A model generated the notes under the pieces. That model searched no databases. It had not been told where the DNA came from and saw only the letters and a program-made list of their open reading frames with translations. This document shows positions 61,710-64,000 of a stretch of 64,000 bases of DNA, in pieces; the first letter of the stretch is position 1, and every line of letters starts with the position of its first letter. The DNA is from Balanoglossus misakiensis (lineage: Eukaryota > Hemichordata): positions 2,976,001-3,040,000 of the forward strand of contig CM082590.2 of NCBI GenBank assembly GCA_040954595.2. The letters are read 5' to 3'. The position numbers were made by a program, and so were the translations under genes.

Positions 61710-62201
61710 ACACTAGTAATTTCTCACAATATTATAATGTGACTATACCATTGTTATTTGTATTTGATGTACCTGTTCCCAATTGTGAAAAAATAACACT
61801 TAGTATACAGTAAATATGAACAAGTTGTTTGGTTTATAGGGAGGAACCAAGTTCGATTTCCTCAAAAAGGCAAAGAAGCCAATTAAAACAGCGCATCAAA
61901 CTGTTAAAGGGACAAAGTCTCTCTCTTTTTGCCTCCAAACTCCATTAAATACTTACTTCAAATCCATTATTATGACATATAATGACCACACATTGCTTGA
62001 AGAATACCCTGAACTACGTTTTCGCCGTTTAGGCTAAAGACTGGATTTCTGCCTGGCCTTGGCGCGATTTCGACCGACCGCCATGTTGACCTCCCGCGAA
62101 GTGAAAAACTACGCATATTGCGGTTGCGTCACAATGTCAACACACACATGTGCTTCAGTCAATGACCTGGTCACGTACGTTCATGACCCTGGATCACAAC
62201 A
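61710..62201 (+). promoter_or_regulatory. Upstream region / presumed promoter of the P2X7-like gene
   Basis: About 490 bp between the old LINE and the proposed start codon. The left half is AT-rich. From about 62,020 it becomes CpG-richer (TTCGCCGTTTAGG, GGCGCGATTTCGACCGACCG, CTCCCGCGAAG, GGTTGCGTCACAATG) and contains CGCCATGTT at 62,079-62,087, a YY1-type motif often found close to transcription starts. No TATA box is evident. The transcription start is not known; that this is the promoter is inferred from position and base composition. Confidence 0.4.
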
Positions 62202-62213
62202 ATGGAATGCGAG
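62202..62213 (+). CDS. Coding exon 1 of P2X7-like gene (12 nt, Met-Glu-Cys-Glu)
   Basis: ATG GAA TGC GAG is followed directly by GTAAGT, a consensus splice donor, giving a four-codon first coding exon in phase 0. Intron 1 would be 62,214-63,122 (909 bp), ending in TTTTTTTCCAG. I chose this start because it is the ATG directly in phase with exon 2 through a perfect donor, and because the surrounding sequence is the CpG-rich promoter-like region. An alternative upstream or non-coding first exon cannot be excluded without transcripts. Confidence 0.5.
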
Positions 62214-63122
62214 GTAAGTACATATACGAATACTTATAGAATTCTGTAAACTAGAGAAAATTAGTAGAGAATGTTTTTTTATGAATGACATTGACATTGA
62301 CAATGATAAAGAAGGTAAACTTTACGATGTCAGATGGAGATGCCGGTGATTTACCGTACATCGCGACGTTCATTTGTTTGTTTTGATTCTTGTTTTCACG
62401 TTCCGGGATTTATCTAAATTTTCGCTGAGTATTTACGGTTTCTTTAGACCGCTTTCTTGTTCCACGGTGCACTGATTTCTATTTCAAATATGACGTGATC
62501 ACCAGTTGTAAACTCCTAACGAAAATACACGTAAGCATAAGTACGAGTAGACGCCGGGTTGCACTGGGGTTGCACTACGGTGACATCGACAGCTGGCAGC
62601 TAGCTGTAGATGCCGTAATGTACATGAACTAGACCGGATGCCGATCGGCCCCTATCGAGTACTCATTATCATCTGCTCACGCGCTAATGAACAGGGGGAT
62701 TATTATTATGAATAGAGCAAGTGCATGCACTTGCACCGGGGAAAAATATGCATAGAATATTTCGAATTAAAAGTTTGCGAGTCATGCAAACCAAGTGATA
62801 ATAAATAGAACCAAGCAGTGGGCTTGAATTTGAATGGCATGCATTTACAGGGGATATGCACCATGCCCCATCCCTGTCCAGAAGAAACACAAACTTATTG
62901 ATTTTCTTAGGGGAGAGATGTTACTGTTTGGGTTAGTGAGCAAATTTGATTATTTTGGTAGAGGGCAATCATTGTACACGTCTGGATTTTACATGCATAT
63001 GAATAATGGATTTATGTTCACAAATTTCACCTAATTCATGAAATTGCATGATTTGCAATATAACTGCAATGTACAAAATTATTTATTACAATTTTTCAAT
63101 TTAAAATCTTATTTTTTTCCAG
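62214..63122 (+). other. Intron 1 of the P2X7-like gene
   Basis: Begins GTAAGT and ends in a T-rich tract with CAG. The first third keeps some CpGs, the rest is AT-rich. A 66-codon open frame at 62,834-63,034 has no features of a gene. I see no RNA gene or transposon end within it. Confidence 0.5.
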
Positions 63123-63445
63123 ACAAGTGAAATAGATAACGCAGAAAGAGAATCCAGCCCAAGTACAAATGAAAGAGGTAGAGGACAACGTGGTAGAAGT
63201 CGAGGCCGTGGTAGGGGTAGAGGTCGAGGTGGTGAGACTGAGAGAGGAGGAAGTGTTGCAGCTCGGGGGAGTACAAGTCGAGCCGTGGTAGGGGTAGAGG
63301 TCGAGGTGGTGAGACTGAGAGAGGAGGAAGTGTTGCAGCTCGGGGGAGAACAAGCCGACGACGTGGAAGGGGTAGGAGGGGTGCAACATCCGTATCTGTT
63401 GGAGATGCTGTTGCCCAACTACAACAAAGGAGACAAAGAATGGAG
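63123..63445 (+). CDS. Coding exon 2: Arg/Gly-rich region; one base short (frameshift)
   Basis: From the acceptor the exon reads TSEIDNAERESSPSTNERGR and then an RG/RGG-rich tract (RGRGRGRGRGGETERGG), a composition typical of RNA-binding or nucleolar tails. The 3' end, read in the phase that joins exon 3, gives SVGDAVAQLQQRRQRME, followed by a GTAACT donor. These two phases differ: the exon is 323 nt, one short of a multiple of three. The break lies in the second copy of a 78-bp repeat, between 63,282 and 63,283, where GTCGAGCCG replaces GTCGAGGCCG. As written, the reading frame would continue to the end of exon 2 and stop early in exon 3. It may be a sequence error, an allele, or a real loss. 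Confidence 0.75.
63199..63353 (+). repeat. Two tandem copies of a 78-bp coding repeat in exon 2
   Basis: Copy 1 (63,199-63,276, 78 bp, 26 codons) and copy 2 (63,277-63,353, 77 bp) are almost identical, each encoding an RGRGRGRGG-ETERGGSVAARG-type segment when read in frame. Copy 2 lacks one G and has GAACAA for GTACAA. Near identity of the two copies points to a recent duplication and makes this a site prone to slippage or assembly error. Confidence 0.9.
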
Positions 63446-63552
63446 GTAACTTTAAAAACATACATTTATTTCATACATATATAAATAAAACAAAACAATA
63501 AAAATAGTGCTGTTTGTATCATTCAATGAAATTGTTAACAATCTGTCCACAG

Positions 63553-63795
63553 GCTGCTGTTGAACACATGAAAAACGATGAACTGCAAAGAATGGTGATA
63601 CAAATGGTTGATTGGCAGCCTGGTTTGATGTTTAATCTCATATTCCCAGTAACACTAGAACAGCAGGGATACCACCCACCCTCAGCAACTCAATCACCTG
63701 ACTGGTGCATTTGCAGTCACTGTCAGCAGATGCCAACAGAAATGGAGAAAATGTGCTGCGATAAACAGCCACAAAACTGCATCTCAAGATCACCG
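63553..63795 (+). CDS. Coding exon 3: P2X7 receptor C-terminal-like cysteine domain
   Basis: An 81-codon exon in phase 0, between a CTGTCCACAG acceptor and a GTAAGT donor. It encodes an amphipathic lead (AVEHMKNDELQRMVIQMVDW, then FNLIFPV) and then DWCICSHCQQMPTEMEKMCC followed by CIS. The pattern W-C-x-C-x2-C-x2-MPT-x2-E-x3-CC is the signature of the cytoplasmic C-terminal (ballast) domain of P2X7 receptors, which in many invertebrates occurs in proteins without the channel. No transmembrane segment or P2X ectodomain is seen upstream, so this is a P2X7-C-like protein and not a receptor. Function unknown; the Cys residues may bind zinc. The gene continues beyond the window. Confidence 0.88.
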
Positions 63796-64000
63796 GTAAG
63801 TCAAGTAAGCTTTTGGATTTTAACTTGTACATGAATATAATTCTACAAGGACTCACTACTAAACCACTATGAACTGAAAATTTGAACTCTAAGTTAAATT
63901 GAACACATTCAGTTCCACTAACCTGGCTACAGTCAAACTGTACTTCCTGTAACATTTTTGCAAAGTATATCCACAATGGTTTGCATATAGCAAAGCAAAG
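63796..64000 (+). other. Start of intron 3 of the P2X7-like gene (runs off the window)
   Basis: Starts GTAAGTCAAG. The remaining bases to the window end are AT-rich with no acceptor joining to the expected continuation of the domain. Intron 2 (63,446-63,552, 107 bp) lies between exons 2 and 3. Confidence 0.6.

Noticed and set aside
61845-61875. tRNA-like B box (AAGTTCGATTTCC), possible SINE
   Set aside because: No A box, cloverleaf or A-tail is found around it, and the GAGGAA...TTCCTC pairing is short enough to be chance.
63096-63465. Minus-strand open frames of 105-121 codons opposite exon 2
   Set aside because: They are antisense translations of the RG-rich repeat (Pro/Ser/Thr-rich, low complexity); the plus strand has splice sites and a continuing domain.

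Overview
This is eukaryotic nuclear DNA, most likely from a marine invertebrate (a mollusc or similar lophotrochozoan is my guess; the sequence does not settle it). Supporting evidence: a very large tandem satellite, an L1/Tx1-like non-LTR retrotransposon with ORF1 and ORF2, and an intron-containing gene carrying a P2X7-receptor C-terminal-like cysteine domain, a domain often found as a stand-alone module in aquatic invertebrates.

Layout. (1) 1-53,134 is one uninterrupted head-to-tail satellite of about 400 monomers of about 131 bp (range 124-135), all in one orientation. Two main monomer types, A (about 131 bp) and B (about 135 bp), plus marked variants, are arranged in higher-order repeats (HORs). 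Their periods are mostly whole numbers of monomers: 2,104/2,767, 1,189/1,453/1,848, 919/3,422, 2,225/2,615, 1,705, 1,580/1,716, 2,763/2,499 and 527 bp. Many short open frames cross the array, but the ~130-bp period is not divisible by three and I call none of them genes. The array stops abruptly inside a monomer. (2) 53,135-54,934 is AT-rich single-copy-looking DNA with a 35-bp inverted repeat enclosing 345 bp and a two-copy 117-bp direct repeat. (3) 54,935-61,709 is a nested retrotransposon pair on the minus strand. An old 5'-truncated LINE with a 14-bp target-site duplication is split by a young full-length LINE with intact ORF1 (293 aa), intact ORF2 (1,261 aa, endonuclease + reverse transcriptase + CCHC knuckle), a poly(A) tail and a 13-bp target-site duplication. 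(4) 61,710-64,000 holds a promoter-like region and the first three coding exons of a plus-strand host gene: an Arg/Gly-rich N-terminal region followed by a P2X7 C-terminal-like domain. In this sequence exon 2 is one base short in the second copy of a 78-bp coding repeat, which breaks the frame.

The satellite behaves as one evolving unit, with local amplification and homogenisation visible as nested HORs, and is a candidate centromeric or heterochromatic array. Retrotransposons have accumulated just outside it and not within it. The LINE ORFs would act together in target-primed reverse transcription; the P2X7-like gene is an independent host locus.
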